Assembly: GCA_947456915.1 (NCBI GenBank)
Contig: CANGUQ010000108.1
Location: 1-10,129, forward strand
From: Betaproteobacteria bacterium
Lineage (GTDB): Bacteria > Pseudomonadota > Gammaproteobacteria > Burkholderiales > CAIKXV01
DNA length: 10,129 nt
Reading direction: 5' to 3'
Position 1 is the stretch's first letter; each line of letters starts with the position of its first letter. The notes under the pieces were generated by a model, which had not been told where the DNA came from, did not search any database, and worked only from the letters and a program-made list of their open reading frames with translations. A program made the position numbers and the translations under genes. Positions 1 to 6,819 of the stretch are shown in pieces.

Positions 1-120
1 GAAAGAGGGGACCGAAAAAGGGGCCAGGCCCCTTTTCGGGAAAAAGGGGCCTGGCCCCTTTTCGGGAAAAGGCGGAAAAAGGGGAAAAGGGGCCTGGCCC
101 CTTTTTCGTGCCCCTTTTTC
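1..120. repeat. Palindromic repeat array 1 (three full copies plus half copies)
   Basis: Three perfect copies of a 21-bp palindrome lie at 16-36, 42-62 and 85-105. Each is the arm AAAAGGGGCC, one central A or T, then the reverse complement of the arm. The central base is A in the first copy and T in the other two. Half copies surround them: GAAAAAGGGG at 75-84 pairs exactly with CCCCTTTTTC at 111-120, so the third copy sits inside a larger inverted repeat. A degenerate half copy (GAAAGAGGGG) starts the window. The same 21-bp unit recurs at 4966-5066. In RNA each copy can fold as an 8-bp stem with a CCAGG or CCTGG loop. The array resembles REP-type extragenic palindromes, but no mobilising gene is visible. 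Confidence 0.9.
85..120 (-). terminator. Possible intrinsic terminator of the GMC gene, built from repeat units
   Basis: Read on the minus strand, this is the first stem-loop region after the GMC stop codon at 184-186, about 65 bases downstream. The transcript would hold a GC stem flanked by an A run before and a U run after, the form of a bidirectional Rho-independent terminator. The GC part of the stem is only four G-C pairs around a five-base loop, extended by A-U pairs, so strength is uncertain. The outer arms at 75-84 and 111-120 offer an alternative, longer fold. Confidence 0.4.
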
Positions 121-183
121 GCGCGTGTCGCGGTGAGCCGGGAGCGGGGCGCCGCACCGGCGCGGCCCGGTTGCCAGGGTTGC

Positions 184-1815
184 TCAGGCCGCTGCGCGCG
201 CCTGCTCCAGCATCAGGTCGGCGGCTTTCTCCGCAATCATCACCACCGGCCAGTTCGTGTTGCCCGAGACCAGCGTCGGCATCACCGACGCGTCGACCAC
301 GCGCAGCCCGTCGAGGCCGTGCACCCGCAGTTTCGGATCAACCACCGCTTCGCTGTCGGTACCCATCCTGCAGGTACCCACCGGGTGGAAGATCGTCGCG
401 CCGTAGTTGCGTGCGAATTCGAGCAGGTCGGCGTCGGTCTTCGCCTCGGGTCCCGGGCGATACTCGTCGAGCGTGTAGTCGGCCATCGCCGAGGTCTGCG
501 CGATCGTGCGGGCGAGCTTGAGGCCGGCGACCGTGGTTTCGCAGTCCAGTTCCGTGGACAGGTAGTTCGGCTGCATCGCCGGGGCCTGATGCACGTCGTT
601 CGACCTGATACGCACGTGGCCGCGCGATGTGGGGCGCAGCTGGCACACCGACATCGTGAAGCCCGGCCAGTCGTGCGGTTTCGCGCCTGCCATCTCGGCG
701 GACAGCGTGGCGAAGTGGAACTGCACGTCGGGCGTCTTCGAGTGCGGCATCACGCGCGCGAACAGGCCGCCCTGATTGATGCCCACTGCGAGCGGGCCGC
801 TGCGCCTCAGAAGCCACTCCAGCCCCATGCCCGCCTTGCGCACGATGCTGCGCAGATCGTCGTTCGTGGTGATCGGCTTGCGGCAGCGGAACATCGCCCG
901 CACCTGCAGGTGATCCTGCAGGTTCTCGCCGACCCCGGGCAGCGCGTGCACCAGCGGCACGCCGTGGCGTGCGAGCAGTTCCGGCGCGCCGACACCGGAG
1001 AGCTGCAGCAGCTGCGGCGACTGCAGGCCTCCTGCGCAGAGAACCACCTCGCGCCGCGCGCGCGCGACGTGCTGTCGGCCACCCTGCTCAAACTCGATGC
1101 CGGTCGCGCGCCGGCCGTCGAACAGCACGCGCCGGGTCAACGCCCCGGTCTCGATGCGCAGGTTGCTGCGTCCGCGTGCGGGTCTGAGGTACCCGACCGC
1201 AGTCGAGCAGCGAAACCCGTTGCGGGTCGTGAGCTGGTAGTAGCCTGCGCCTTCCTGCGTGGCGCCGTTGAAGTCGTCGTTGCGCGGTACGCCGGCTTCG
1301 CCCGCCCCTCTGATGAATGCGTCGACGAGTTCATGTGGCCGCCCGATGTCCGACGCCGACAGCGGGCCGCCTGCGCCGTGATACTCGGACGCGCCGCGCT
1401 GGTTGTCTTCCGAGCGCTTGAAGTAGGGCAGTACGTCGTCCCACGCCCAGCCCTCGTTGCCCAGGCTCGCCCAGTGGTCGTAGTCCTCGCGCTGGCCGCG
1501 GATGAAGATCAGGCCGTTGATCGAGCTCGAGCCGCCCAGCCCCTTGCCGCGCGGCCAGTAGATCTGCCGCCCGTTCATCGTCGGTTCGGGCTCGGTCTTG
1601 AACATCCAGTTCCACGTCGGATTGAACATGGTCTTCGCGTACCCGATGGGGATGTGGATCCACGGGTACCAGTCGCGCTTGCCCGCTTCGAGCAGCAGCA
1701 CCGAGTGCCTGCCGTCAGCCGACAGGCGGTTGGCCAGCACGCAGCCGGCCGAACCGGCCCCGACCACGATGAAGTCGTACGTCGAGCCGCCGTGTTGCGC
1801 TGCGGATTCGTTCAC
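184..1815 (-). CDS. GMC-family FAD-dependent oxidoreductase (choline/alcohol dehydrogenase-like)
   Basis: This 543-residue protein is the usual length for bacterial GMC flavoenzymes, which oxidise alcohol groups using bound FAD. The N-terminal Rossmann motif is GAGSAG (residues 19-24), with the ribose-binding acid in LLEAG (41-45). GMC signature 1 is at 90-107 (GKGLGGSSSING core) and signature 2 at 262-276 (GGLQSPQLLQLSGVG). The C-terminal domain keeps the catalytic pair: His477 in FHPVGTCRMG and Asn521 in GNTNWP. There is no signal peptide, so it is probably cytoplasmic. The start chosen is a GTG at 1813-1815, preceded by AGAAGG about 7 bases upstream and just before the FAD motif. The frame stays open to an ATG at 2212-2214, but that extension is Arg/Pro-rich, unlike any GMC domain, and would start upstream of the predicted promoter. 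The gene diverges from the importer genes. Family is certain; the substrate is unknown, and annotation as choline dehydrogenase would be unsafe. Confidence 0.93.
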   Translation of the reverse strand: MNESAAQHGGSTYDFIVVGAGSAGCVLANRLSADGRHSVLLLEAGKRDWYPWIHIPIGYAKTMFNPTWNWMFKTEPEPTMNGRQIYWPRGKGLGGSSSINGLIFIRGQREDYDHWASLGNEGWAWDDVLPYFKRSEDNQRGASEYHGAGGPLSASDIGRPHELVDAFIRGAGEAGVPRNDDFNGATQEGAGYYQLTTRNGFRCSTAVGYLRPARGRSNLRIETGALTRRVLFDGRRATGIEFEQGGRQHVARARREVVLCAGGLQSPQLLQLSGVGAPELLARHGVPLVHALPGVGENLQDHLQVRAMFRCRKPITTNDDLRSIVRKAGMGLEWLLRRSGPLAVGINQGGLFARVMPHSKTPDVQFHFATLSAEMAGAKPHDWPGFTMSVCQLRPTSRGHVRIRSNDVHQAPAMQPNYLSTELDCETTVAGLKLARTIAQTSAMADYTLDEYRPGPEAKTDADLLEFARNYGATIFHPVGTCRMGTDSEAVVDPKLRVHGLDGLRVVDASVMPTLVSGNTNWPVVMIAEKAADLMLEQARAAA

Positions 1816-2179
1816 CGGAGACCTTCTGGAAGTAGGGCGACAGGGCACGGATGACGAATGGCGGGACCCGTGCGGCAGTACACCGGTCGGCGCAGGTGCT
1901 GCCGGCGGCGGCATCGGCGACGGATGCCGTGACGCTGCGCGCCCGCGACCACCGTCACTGCTGCCTCGCGGCGGCCACCCTGCGCCACCCGCGCGGGAAC
2001 CGTCCGGCGCAGTTGCTCGAAGCGTCCCTCGCCTGGGCGCGCCGCGCCATGTGCTGCCCCCGGCCTGAACCGCGCATGACGCGCCACTGACCACCTGTCC
2101 GGATGATGCTGCGACGACCGTCCGGTACCGCACAACCCGCGGCGCATCGGACACGGCGTCATGCCGACCATGTCTGCAA

Positions 2180-2208
2180 ATAATGACACGGGGCGTTTCG
2201 CTTTTCAA
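2180..2208 (-). promoter_or_regulatory. Candidate sigma70-type promoter for the GMC gene
   Basis: On the minus strand a -35 element TTGAAA (2203-2208, five of six consensus bases) is followed by a 17-base spacer and a -10 element CATTAT (2180-2185, four of six). A TG one base upstream of the -10 gives an extended -10 form. It lies in the only AT-rich patch of the intergenic region. The predicted start near 2173 would give an unusually long leader of about 360 bases before the GTG start at 1815. Confidence 0.42.
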
Positions 2209-2216
2209 ACACATGC

Positions 2217-2245
2217 TTGCCGCGGCGTCACATTGCTGCTACGTT
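2217..2245 (+). promoter_or_regulatory. Weak candidate promoter for the importer genes
   Basis: TTGCCG (2217-2222) and TACGTT (2240-2245) are separated by 17 bases and lie about 210 bases upstream of the binding-protein start. Each box matches only about half the sigma70 consensus, although the key TTG and the TA...T positions are kept. A weak core of this kind would fit a promoter that needs an activator, but that is inference. Confidence 0.2.
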
Positions 2246-2454
2246 TTCGGTTGCAACAGGGAGCGGTGCATCGGCTGGCCAGACACCCGACGATCCACGA
2301 TCGATCGGTGCAGGGGTGGTGACATGCCTCAGTCGGTGTGCACGGCGTCATCCGTGCGTGGCCGACGCGTCGGCTGCTGTTACGGCGGCATCGGGGATGG
2401 GTTCGCGAAAGCGCGGCCACGCCCTGCAATCAACCTGGCCTGGAGGACTTTGCA

Positions 2455-3744
2455 ATGCCTAGCGCGACGGGCGTTCGCCCGCTCAAGTGGTTCGCCGCAG
2501 CACTGCTCGTGCTCGCTTCTTTCGCGAGTTCGAGCGTGTTCGCGCAGCAGTTCACCCAGTGGGGCTTCCCGCAGCCCTACGAGCGCATCTCTGACAAGTC
2601 GATCGCCTGGCTGAAGGAGCGTGGCTGGTGGCCGATGACGGTGGCCTATCAGCCGCCGTGGTCGGGTCAGAACGCGATCTTCGCGGTGATGAACCAGCAG
2701 AAGTTCCTGCAGGCACGCGGCATCGAGGCGAACTTCCAGGCCTTTCCCTCCGGTCCGACGCTGAACGAAGTGTTCATCTCGGGGCGGGCGCAGGTCGGCA
2801 ACGGCGGCAACTTCCCGATGAACACGCTGATCGACCGCAACGTGCCGATGCGGGTCATCGCGCTGATGTCGCCCAACCTGCGTCATCAGATCATCGTCCC
2901 CAACGACTCGCCGCTGAAGACGATCAACGATCTGCGCGGCGGCAACCCGGCGACCAAGGAGCCGTGGGTGATCGGCATTGCCACCGGCTCGTCGGCCGAG
3001 TTCTACCTGCAGCTTGCGCTCTCGTCGAACAAGCTGACCATCGGCAAGGACGTCACCTTCCGCAACATGCCCCCGCCCGAGCAGGCGCTGCTGCCCAAGG
3101 GCATCGACGCGGTCGTGCCGTGGGACTTCACCAATTCGCTGGTGATCAACGAGCGCAAGACCGGCCGGCCGATCGACGCGCACTATCCGTACGTGATCTA
3201 CCTCGGCGTGACCTACGTGCGGCAGGAACTGGTCGACAACGTGCCGGACGTGGTGCAGGCCATCTCCGATGCGATCGCCGAGTCGCAGCTGTGGATCCGG
3301 CTGAACCCCGAGGGCACGGTCAACGCGCTGCTCGAGGACCCCAACCTCAAGCTGGTGCCGCGTACGCTGCTCGCGCAGCAGGTCGCCGAGTACAACAACC
3401 AGTTCAAGCCGACCTACCTGTATCCGCACACGGCGTTCTGGTTCCGCGAGAACGACCGCACGGTGAACTGGCTGTTCGAGACCAAGCGGATGAAGACGCC
3501 GCTGCTCGAGAAGGAGTTCCAGACCGTGTTCCGGCCGGACTTCATGGAGCGCACGTTCAACCGGCTGGGCTGGGCAGTGCCGAAGCAGCCGCCGTTCATC
3601 CCGGCGAACTGGAAGGGAACGGTCGGCCAGCCGCCCTATCCGGAGTACCTCACCTTCCTCAACATGAAGGCGCCGCAGGCGTTCCCCGAGCCGGGCGATC
3701 TGGTGCGGCCGTGGAGTTTCGGCGGGCAGACGTTCAAGCCCTGA
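2455..3744 (+). CDS. ABC transporter substrate-binding protein, NMT1/SsuA-like, periplasmic
   Basis: A 429-residue periplasmic binding protein that should deliver a small organic solute to the permease and ATPase encoded downstream. The start is the ATG at 2455, with a strong GGAGG (2442-2446) eight bases upstream. Residues 1-30 form a signal peptide: Arg/Lys at 8-11, a hydrophobic stretch at 13-28, and cleavage after VFA (28-30). The NMT1-type fold is suggested by the ligand-proximal stretch at 64-79 (AYQPPWSGQNAIFAVM), by PSGPTLNEVFISGRAQVG (98-115), and by GIATGSSAEFYLQLAL (174-189), which corresponds to the GSSA segment of SsuA/TauA-like proteins. It is longer than typical SsuA or TauA proteins (about 320 residues), with a Pro- and aromatic-rich C-terminal tail from about residue 370. 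No lipobox cysteine is present, so it should be soluble. Family confidence is good; nitrate, sulfonate, taurine or an aromatic acid cannot be told apart here. Confidence 0.88.
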   Translation: MPSATGVRPLKWFAAALLVLASFASSSVFAQQFTQWGFPQPYERISDKSIAWLKERGWWPMTVAYQPPWSGQNAIFAVMNQQKFLQARGIEANFQAFPSGPTLNEVFISGRAQVGNGGNFPMNTLIDRNVPMRVIALMSPNLRHQIIVPNDSPLKTINDLRGGNPATKEPWVIGIATGSSAEFYLQLALSSNKLTIGKDVTFRNMPPPEQALLPKGIDAVVPWDFTNSLVINERKTGRPIDAHYPYVIYLGVTYVRQELVDNVPDVVQAISDAIAESQLWIRLNPEGTVNALLEDPNLKLVPRTLLAQQVAEYNNQFKPTYLYPHTAFWFRENDRTVNWLFETKRMKTPLLEKEFQTVFRPDFMERTFNRLGWAVPKQPPFIPANWKGTVGQPPYPEYLTFLNMKAPQAFPEPGDLVRPWSFGGQTFKP

Positions 3745-3861
3745 TCACCTGCTGCGCGGCGCGGACCGGTTGATTGCCGGGGCGCGCGCCGCGAGCGGGC
3801 GTCTTTCTTCGCACTGCCGCTGTCGCGATCCGTTGCGGCGGGCGCTTCTGCAGCGTGGGCG

Positions 3862-3879
3862 CGCCGTGCCGGCACGGCG
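3862..3879. repeat. 18-bp perfect palindrome between binding-protein and permease genes
   Basis: CGCCGTGCC is followed directly by its reverse complement, a perfect 18-bp dyad in the 241-base gap (3745-3985) between the binding-protein and permease genes. In RNA it can form a 7-bp GC-rich stem with a CCGG loop. There is no U run after it, so it is not a typical intrinsic terminator. A stem-loop between a binding-protein gene and its permease gene often protects the upstream message from decay; an operator is the alternative. I see nothing else in this gap. Confidence 0.6.
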
Positions 3880-3985
3880 GCCCCCGGCGCGACGCCAGCG
3901 CGCAGCAGCGCCGGGTGTTGCTTCAGTTCCCGGCCGACGCTGAATCCAGCTCAGCGCCGGCCCGGTCTTTTCCAGCGAGGCTGTC

Positions 3986-4870
3986 ATGTCCCAGCAGATC
4001 GCCGCGCCTGCGCCGTCCGTGGCCGCAGCCGCCGCCCCCGACGTGTCGAGGCTGTCGGCCGAGGAAGCCGCAGCGCTGAAGCGGGTGTATCGCTCGCCCA
4101 GCCTGTTCCAGCGCTTCTCGCGGCTCATCGGTCTCGCACTGTTCTTCGGCGGATGGCAGCTGCTGTCGGTGGTGGTGCTGCCGCGGGTGGATCCGAACCT
4201 GGTGACGCTGATGCCGCCGCCGACCTCGGTGGCGCAGGCGGCGTGGGAACTCATCCAGTCCGGCGATCTGTTCAAGCACTTCTGGGCGAGCCTCAAGCGC
4301 GAGGCTGTCGCGTTCCTCTACGCGTCGGCGGCGATTCCGATCGGTATCCTGATGGGCTGGTCGAAGACCGCGCAGAACCTGTGCGAGCCCGTGTTCGAGA
4401 TGCTGCGGCCGATTCCGCCGATCGCATGGATTCCGCTGGCGATCCTCTGGTTCGGCATCAGCGACCTGCAGAACCAGTTCATCATCTTTCTCGGCATCTT
4501 CTTCCCGCTGCTGATCAACACGATCGCCGGAGTGAAGAACGTCGAGCACAACGTGATCCGGGCTGCGCGCTGCCTGGGCGCCTCCGAGTTCAGCGTACTG
4601 ACGCGCATCGTGTTCCGCGCCGCGCTGCCGCAGATCGTGACCGGCGTGCGCGTCGGCCTGGGCGTGGGCTGGATGGCGCTGGTGGCTGCAGAACTGGTCG
4701 GCGCCACCTCGGGTCTGGGCTGGCTGATCTCGGACGCACGCAGCGTGCTGCGCACCGACATCATCCTCGTCGGGATGATCTCGATCGGACTGGCTGGCCT
4801 GGTGATCGACCAGGGACTGCGCTGGCTGGCGAAGAAACTGCTGCCGTGGTCGCTGGCGATGACCCGCTGA
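3986..4870 (+). CDS. ABC transporter permease, SsuC/TauC/NrtB-like
   Basis: This 294-residue inner-membrane protein belongs to the binding-protein-dependent permease family and should form the homodimeric channel of the importer. The start is ATG 3986 with GAGG at 3977-3980. Residues 1-45 are an Ala-rich cytoplasmic head. About six membrane segments follow, near 46-66, 105-125, 141-157, 163-182, 222-240 and 258-276. The cytoplasmic EAA loop that docks on the ATPase is visible at about 191-216: AARCLGAS, then LP at 214-215. The segment RPIPPIAWIPLAILWFG (141-157) is characteristic of the SsuC/TauC/NrtB branch. One permease with one binding protein and one ATPase is the usual composition for this class. 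It ends 287 bases before the ATPase gene, an unusually long gap filled partly by repeats. Confidence 0.92.
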   Translation: MSQQIAAPAPSVAAAAAPDVSRLSAEEAAALKRVYRSPSLFQRFSRLIGLALFFGGWQLLSVVVLPRVDPNLVTLMPPPTSVAQAAWELIQSGDLFKHFWASLKREAVAFLYASAAIPIGILMGWSKTAQNLCEPVFEMLRPIPPIAWIPLAILWFGISDLQNQFIIFLGIFFPLLINTIAGVKNVEHNVIRAARCLGASEFSVLTRIVFRAALPQIVTGVRVGLGVGWMALVAAELVGATSGLGWLISDARSVLRTDIILVGMISIGLAGLVIDQGLRWLAKKLLPWSLAMTR

Positions 4871-4940
4871 CCCGCTGCAGCCGTCGCCATGCATCCGTGC
4901 CCTGCGCACGGCCCGCGTGGTGCAAACGCAAGACACGGCT

Positions 4941-5084
4941 CGCGGAAAAGATGGAAAGGGGATGAAAAAGGGGCCAGGCCCCTTTTCCGGATCTGACGGG
5001 TGCAGAAAAGGGGCCAGGCCCCTTTTTTGAATCCGGGTCCTGCAGAAAAGGGGCCTGGCCCCTTTTGTGAATCCGGGGCCTGGC
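4941..5084. repeat. Palindromic repeat array 2, 40-bp period, inside the ABC operon
   Basis: Three perfect copies of the 21-bp palindrome of array 1 lie at 4966-4986, 5006-5026 and 5046-5066, spaced exactly 40 bases apart. The central bases are A, A and T. The 19-base spacers are related to each other: the second holds GAATCCGGGTCCTGCAG, the first a diverged form ending GTGCAG, and the flank after copy three holds GAATCCGGGGCCTGGCAG. So the array is a tandem 40-bp repeat rather than chance insertions. A partial copy (GGGGCCTGGC) is at 5075-5084, and degenerate left-arm pieces (AAAAG, GGAAAGGGG) at 4946-4961. Each copy can act as a stem-loop with a U run in both directions, so the array could reduce read-through from permease to ATPase. 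Confidence 0.9.
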
Positions 5085-5157
5085 AGTCTCTGGGTGAAGC
5101 CCCTGCGGGCGGTGGTGTTCTTGCGGCGAATGTGCCGTGCAGAAAGCGAGTTGAACG

Positions 5158-5994
5158 ATGGGTGTGCTCGACGTAAGAAACGTGGTGAAGATCTACCCCG
5201 GTCACAGCGACAGTGACGAGCCGGTGAAGGCGCTTGCGAATGTGTCGTTCACCGTGCACGAGAACGAGTTCTGCTCGGTCCTCGGTCACTCGGGCTGCGG
5301 CAAGACGACGCTGCTCAACATCATGGCCGGCTTCGACGATGCGACGCTGGGCAGCCTGACGCTCGACGGCAAGCCGGTGGGCAAGCCCGGCTGGGAGCGC
5401 GCGATGATCTTCCAGGACTACGCGCTGTTCCAGTGGCTGACCGTGCTCGGCAACGTGAGCTTCGGGCTCGACATGAAGAAGGTGGCGGGCGCGGAGCGCG
5501 AGCGTCTGGCGATGCGGCAGATCGAACTGGTCGGGTTGAAGGGCTTCGAGCACCGCTACCCGCACCAGCTCTCCGGCGGCATGCGCCAGCGGGTGGCGAT
5601 CGCGCGCGCGCTGGCGGTCGACCCGTCGGTGCTGCTGATGGACGAGCCGTTCGCTGCGCTCGATGCGCAGAACCGCAGCATGCTGCAGGACGAGATGGTC
5701 CGCATCTTCATGGAGCAGCGCAAGACGATGGTGCTCGTCACGCACTCCATAGAAGAGGCGATCAAGCTCTCCGATCGCATCATCGTGATGACGCGCCGGC
5801 CGGGCCGGGTGAAGGCGAACATCGAGGTGAAGATGCCGCGACCGCGCAGCGAGGAAGATCCGGAGTTCATCGCACTGAAGGCGCGTATCCGGGATCTGAT
5901 CCACGACGAGTTCGATCTGTCCGAGGTGCCGAATGCCCCCCACGCCGCCGCTGGTGCGGCCGATCCCAACGCGACCGCGGCGTCGCACAGCTGA
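5158..5994 (+). CDS. ABC transporter ATP-binding protein, SsuB/TauB/NrtD-like
   Basis: A 278-residue ATPase that powers the importer from the cytoplasmic face of the membrane. All nucleotide-binding motifs are intact: Walker A GHSGCGKT (43-50), Q-loop Gln86 in IFQDYALF, signature LSGGMRQR (138-145), Walker B VLLMDEP (158-164), D-loop ALDA (167-170) and switch His196. The stretch QDYALFQWLTVLGNVSFGL (86-104) is typical of the nitrate/sulfonate/taurine importer branch. The last 20 residues are an Ala/Pro-rich tail outside the fold. The start is ATG 5158, behind only a weak purine-rich stretch (GAAAGCGAG). It is separated from the permease gene by the palindrome array, so it may be expressed less strongly or from its own promoter, although I see no convincing promoter there. 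The IclR gene begins 38 bases downstream. Confidence 0.95.
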   Translation: MGVLDVRNVVKIYPGHSDSDEPVKALANVSFTVHENEFCSVLGHSGCGKTTLLNIMAGFDDATLGSLTLDGKPVGKPGWERAMIFQDYALFQWLTVLGNVSFGLDMKKVAGAERERLAMRQIELVGLKGFEHRYPHQLSGGMRQRVAIARALAVDPSVLLMDEPFAALDAQNRSMLQDEMVRIFMEQRKTMVLVTHSIEEAIKLSDRIIVMTRRPGRVKANIEVKMPRPRSEEDPEFIALKARIRDLIHDEFDLSEVPNAPHAAAGAADPNATAASHS

Positions 5995-6032
5995 GCGGAT
6001 CCGGACCGAGCTTGCAGCGGCGGGCCGTTGAC

Positions 6033-6803
6033 ATGGGTGCGGATTCCGGCGACGCCGGCTCGGCGCTGTTGCGCGGGCTCGCACTGATCGAGCGGCTCGC
6101 CGGTGCCGATCGCGCGCTGTCGCTGGCCGATCTGGCCGAGGCGGTTGCATTGCCCAAGCCCACCGTGCATCGCATCGCACGCCAGCTGACCGAGCATGGC
6201 TATCTGGTGCAGGAGCCCGGGGATCGCCGTTACGCACCGGCTGCGCGCATGCGCGCACTCGCCCTCGCCACGCTGCGCAGCGCCGCGCAGCGGGCGCACC
6301 AGCACCTGATTCTCGAGCAGCTGGTCGCCGACGTCGGCGAGACCTGCAACCTCACGCTGCACGACGGGAGCGAGGTCGTCTACATCGACCGGGTGGAGTC
6401 ACACTGGCCGTTGCAGATGACGCTGCGGCCAGGCTCGCGCGTGCCGCTGCACTGCACTGCGAGCGGCAAGCTCTATCTGGCCTTGCTGCCGGCGCGCGCG
6501 CGCAGGCGACTGCTGGCGAGTCTGCCGCTGCCACGCCACACGCCGCGCACGATCACCGACGTGAACGCGCTGGAGAGCGAACTCGACCGCATCAGGGAGG
6601 CACGAGCAGGCACCGACGATCAGGAGTTCATCGAGGGGCTGGTCGCTGCCGCGGTGCCGGTGGTCGACAGGACCGGGCAGGTGATCGCCGCAGTGGCGAT
6701 GCATGGTCCGATCGGGCGGCTGTCGCTTGACCGTGCGCTCGCCGCAGTGCCGCGGCTGCGTCAGGCCGCGGCAGATCTGACCACCGCACTCGCGGCGGAC
6801 TGA
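6033..6803 (+). CDS. IclR-family transcriptional regulator
   Basis: This 256-residue protein has the two-domain IclR architecture: an N-terminal winged helix-turn-helix (about residues 8-70, recognition helix near PKPTVHRIARQL at 41-52) and a C-terminal effector-binding domain (about 85-250). Family-typical segments include VVYIDRVES (115-123), LHCTASGKLYLAL (139-151), and the late motif AAVPVVDRTGQVIAAVAM (206-223). IclR proteins sense small organic acids or aromatic compounds and repress or activate catabolic genes, often neighbouring ones. The ATG at 6033 has no clear ribosome site. A TTG at 6012 in the same frame would add seven residues and is a possible alternative. The gene lies between the ATPase (38-base gap) and the FAD/Fe-S dehydrogenase (16-base gap), so it is probably co-transcribed with both and may regulate this cluster. 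Confidence 0.92.
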   Translation: MGADSGDAGSALLRGLALIERLAGADRALSLADLAEAVALPKPTVHRIARQLTEHGYLVQEPGDRRYAPAARMRALALATLRSAAQRAHQHLILEQLVADVGETCNLTLHDGSEVVYIDRVESHWPLQMTLRPGSRVPLHCTASGKLYLALLPARARRRLLASLPLPRHTPRTITDVNALESELDRIREARAGTDDQEFIEGLVAAAVPVVDRTGQVIAAVAMHGPIGRLSLDRALAAVPRLRQAAADLTTALAAD

Positions 6804-6819
6804 TACGATCGGTCGCATC

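Larger units (their letters stand above)
1816..2454. other. Divergent intergenic region between GMC gene and binding-protein gene
   Basis: About 640 bases without a convincing gene. The part from 1816 to about 2160 is GC-rich and would be the GMC leader if the minus-strand promoter at 2180-2208 is correct. A clearly more AT-rich patch at about 2165-2260 holds both promoter candidates. A 10-bp palindrome, CGATCGATCG, lies at 2298-2307, and TGTC/GACA half-sites with a 10-base gap lie at 2171-2188. Either could be an operator, but both are too short to assign. Open frames here on both strands have Arg/Cys/Ser-rich translations typical of noncoding GC-rich DNA. Confidence 0.7.

Noticed and set aside
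133..1854. A 573-codon open frame on the plus strand
   Set aside because: It is antisense to the GMC gene and has Arg/His/Val-rich low-information protein; the opposite strand has complete GMC signatures and catalytic residues.
1816..2214. N-terminal extension of the GMC protein to an ATG at 2212-2214
   Set aside because: The extension is Arg/Pro/Ser-rich, matches no GMC or targeting sequence, and its ATG lies upstream of the predicted promoter. The GTG at 1815 has a ribosome site and gives the normal family length.
4966..5084. CRISPR array
   Set aside because: There are only three regularly spaced units, the spacers are related to one another rather than unique, the repeat is a near-complete palindrome that recurs at 16-105 with irregular spacing, and no cas gene is nearby.
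1..5084. The two arrays as ends of a composite mobile element
   Set aside because: No transposase, integrase or target-site duplication is seen, the arrays contain mixed central-base orientations, and the genes between them look like ordinary chromosomal metabolism with similar base composition.
5433..6032. A 200-codon upstream extension of the IclR frame
   Set aside because: It overlaps the ATPase gene in another frame, and its translation is low-complexity. The winged-helix domain begins just after the ATG at 6033.
4318..6258. A 646-codon minus-strand frame running through permease, repeats, ATPase and IclR genes
   Set aside because: It crosses three well-supported genes and the palindrome array and has no domain resemblance.
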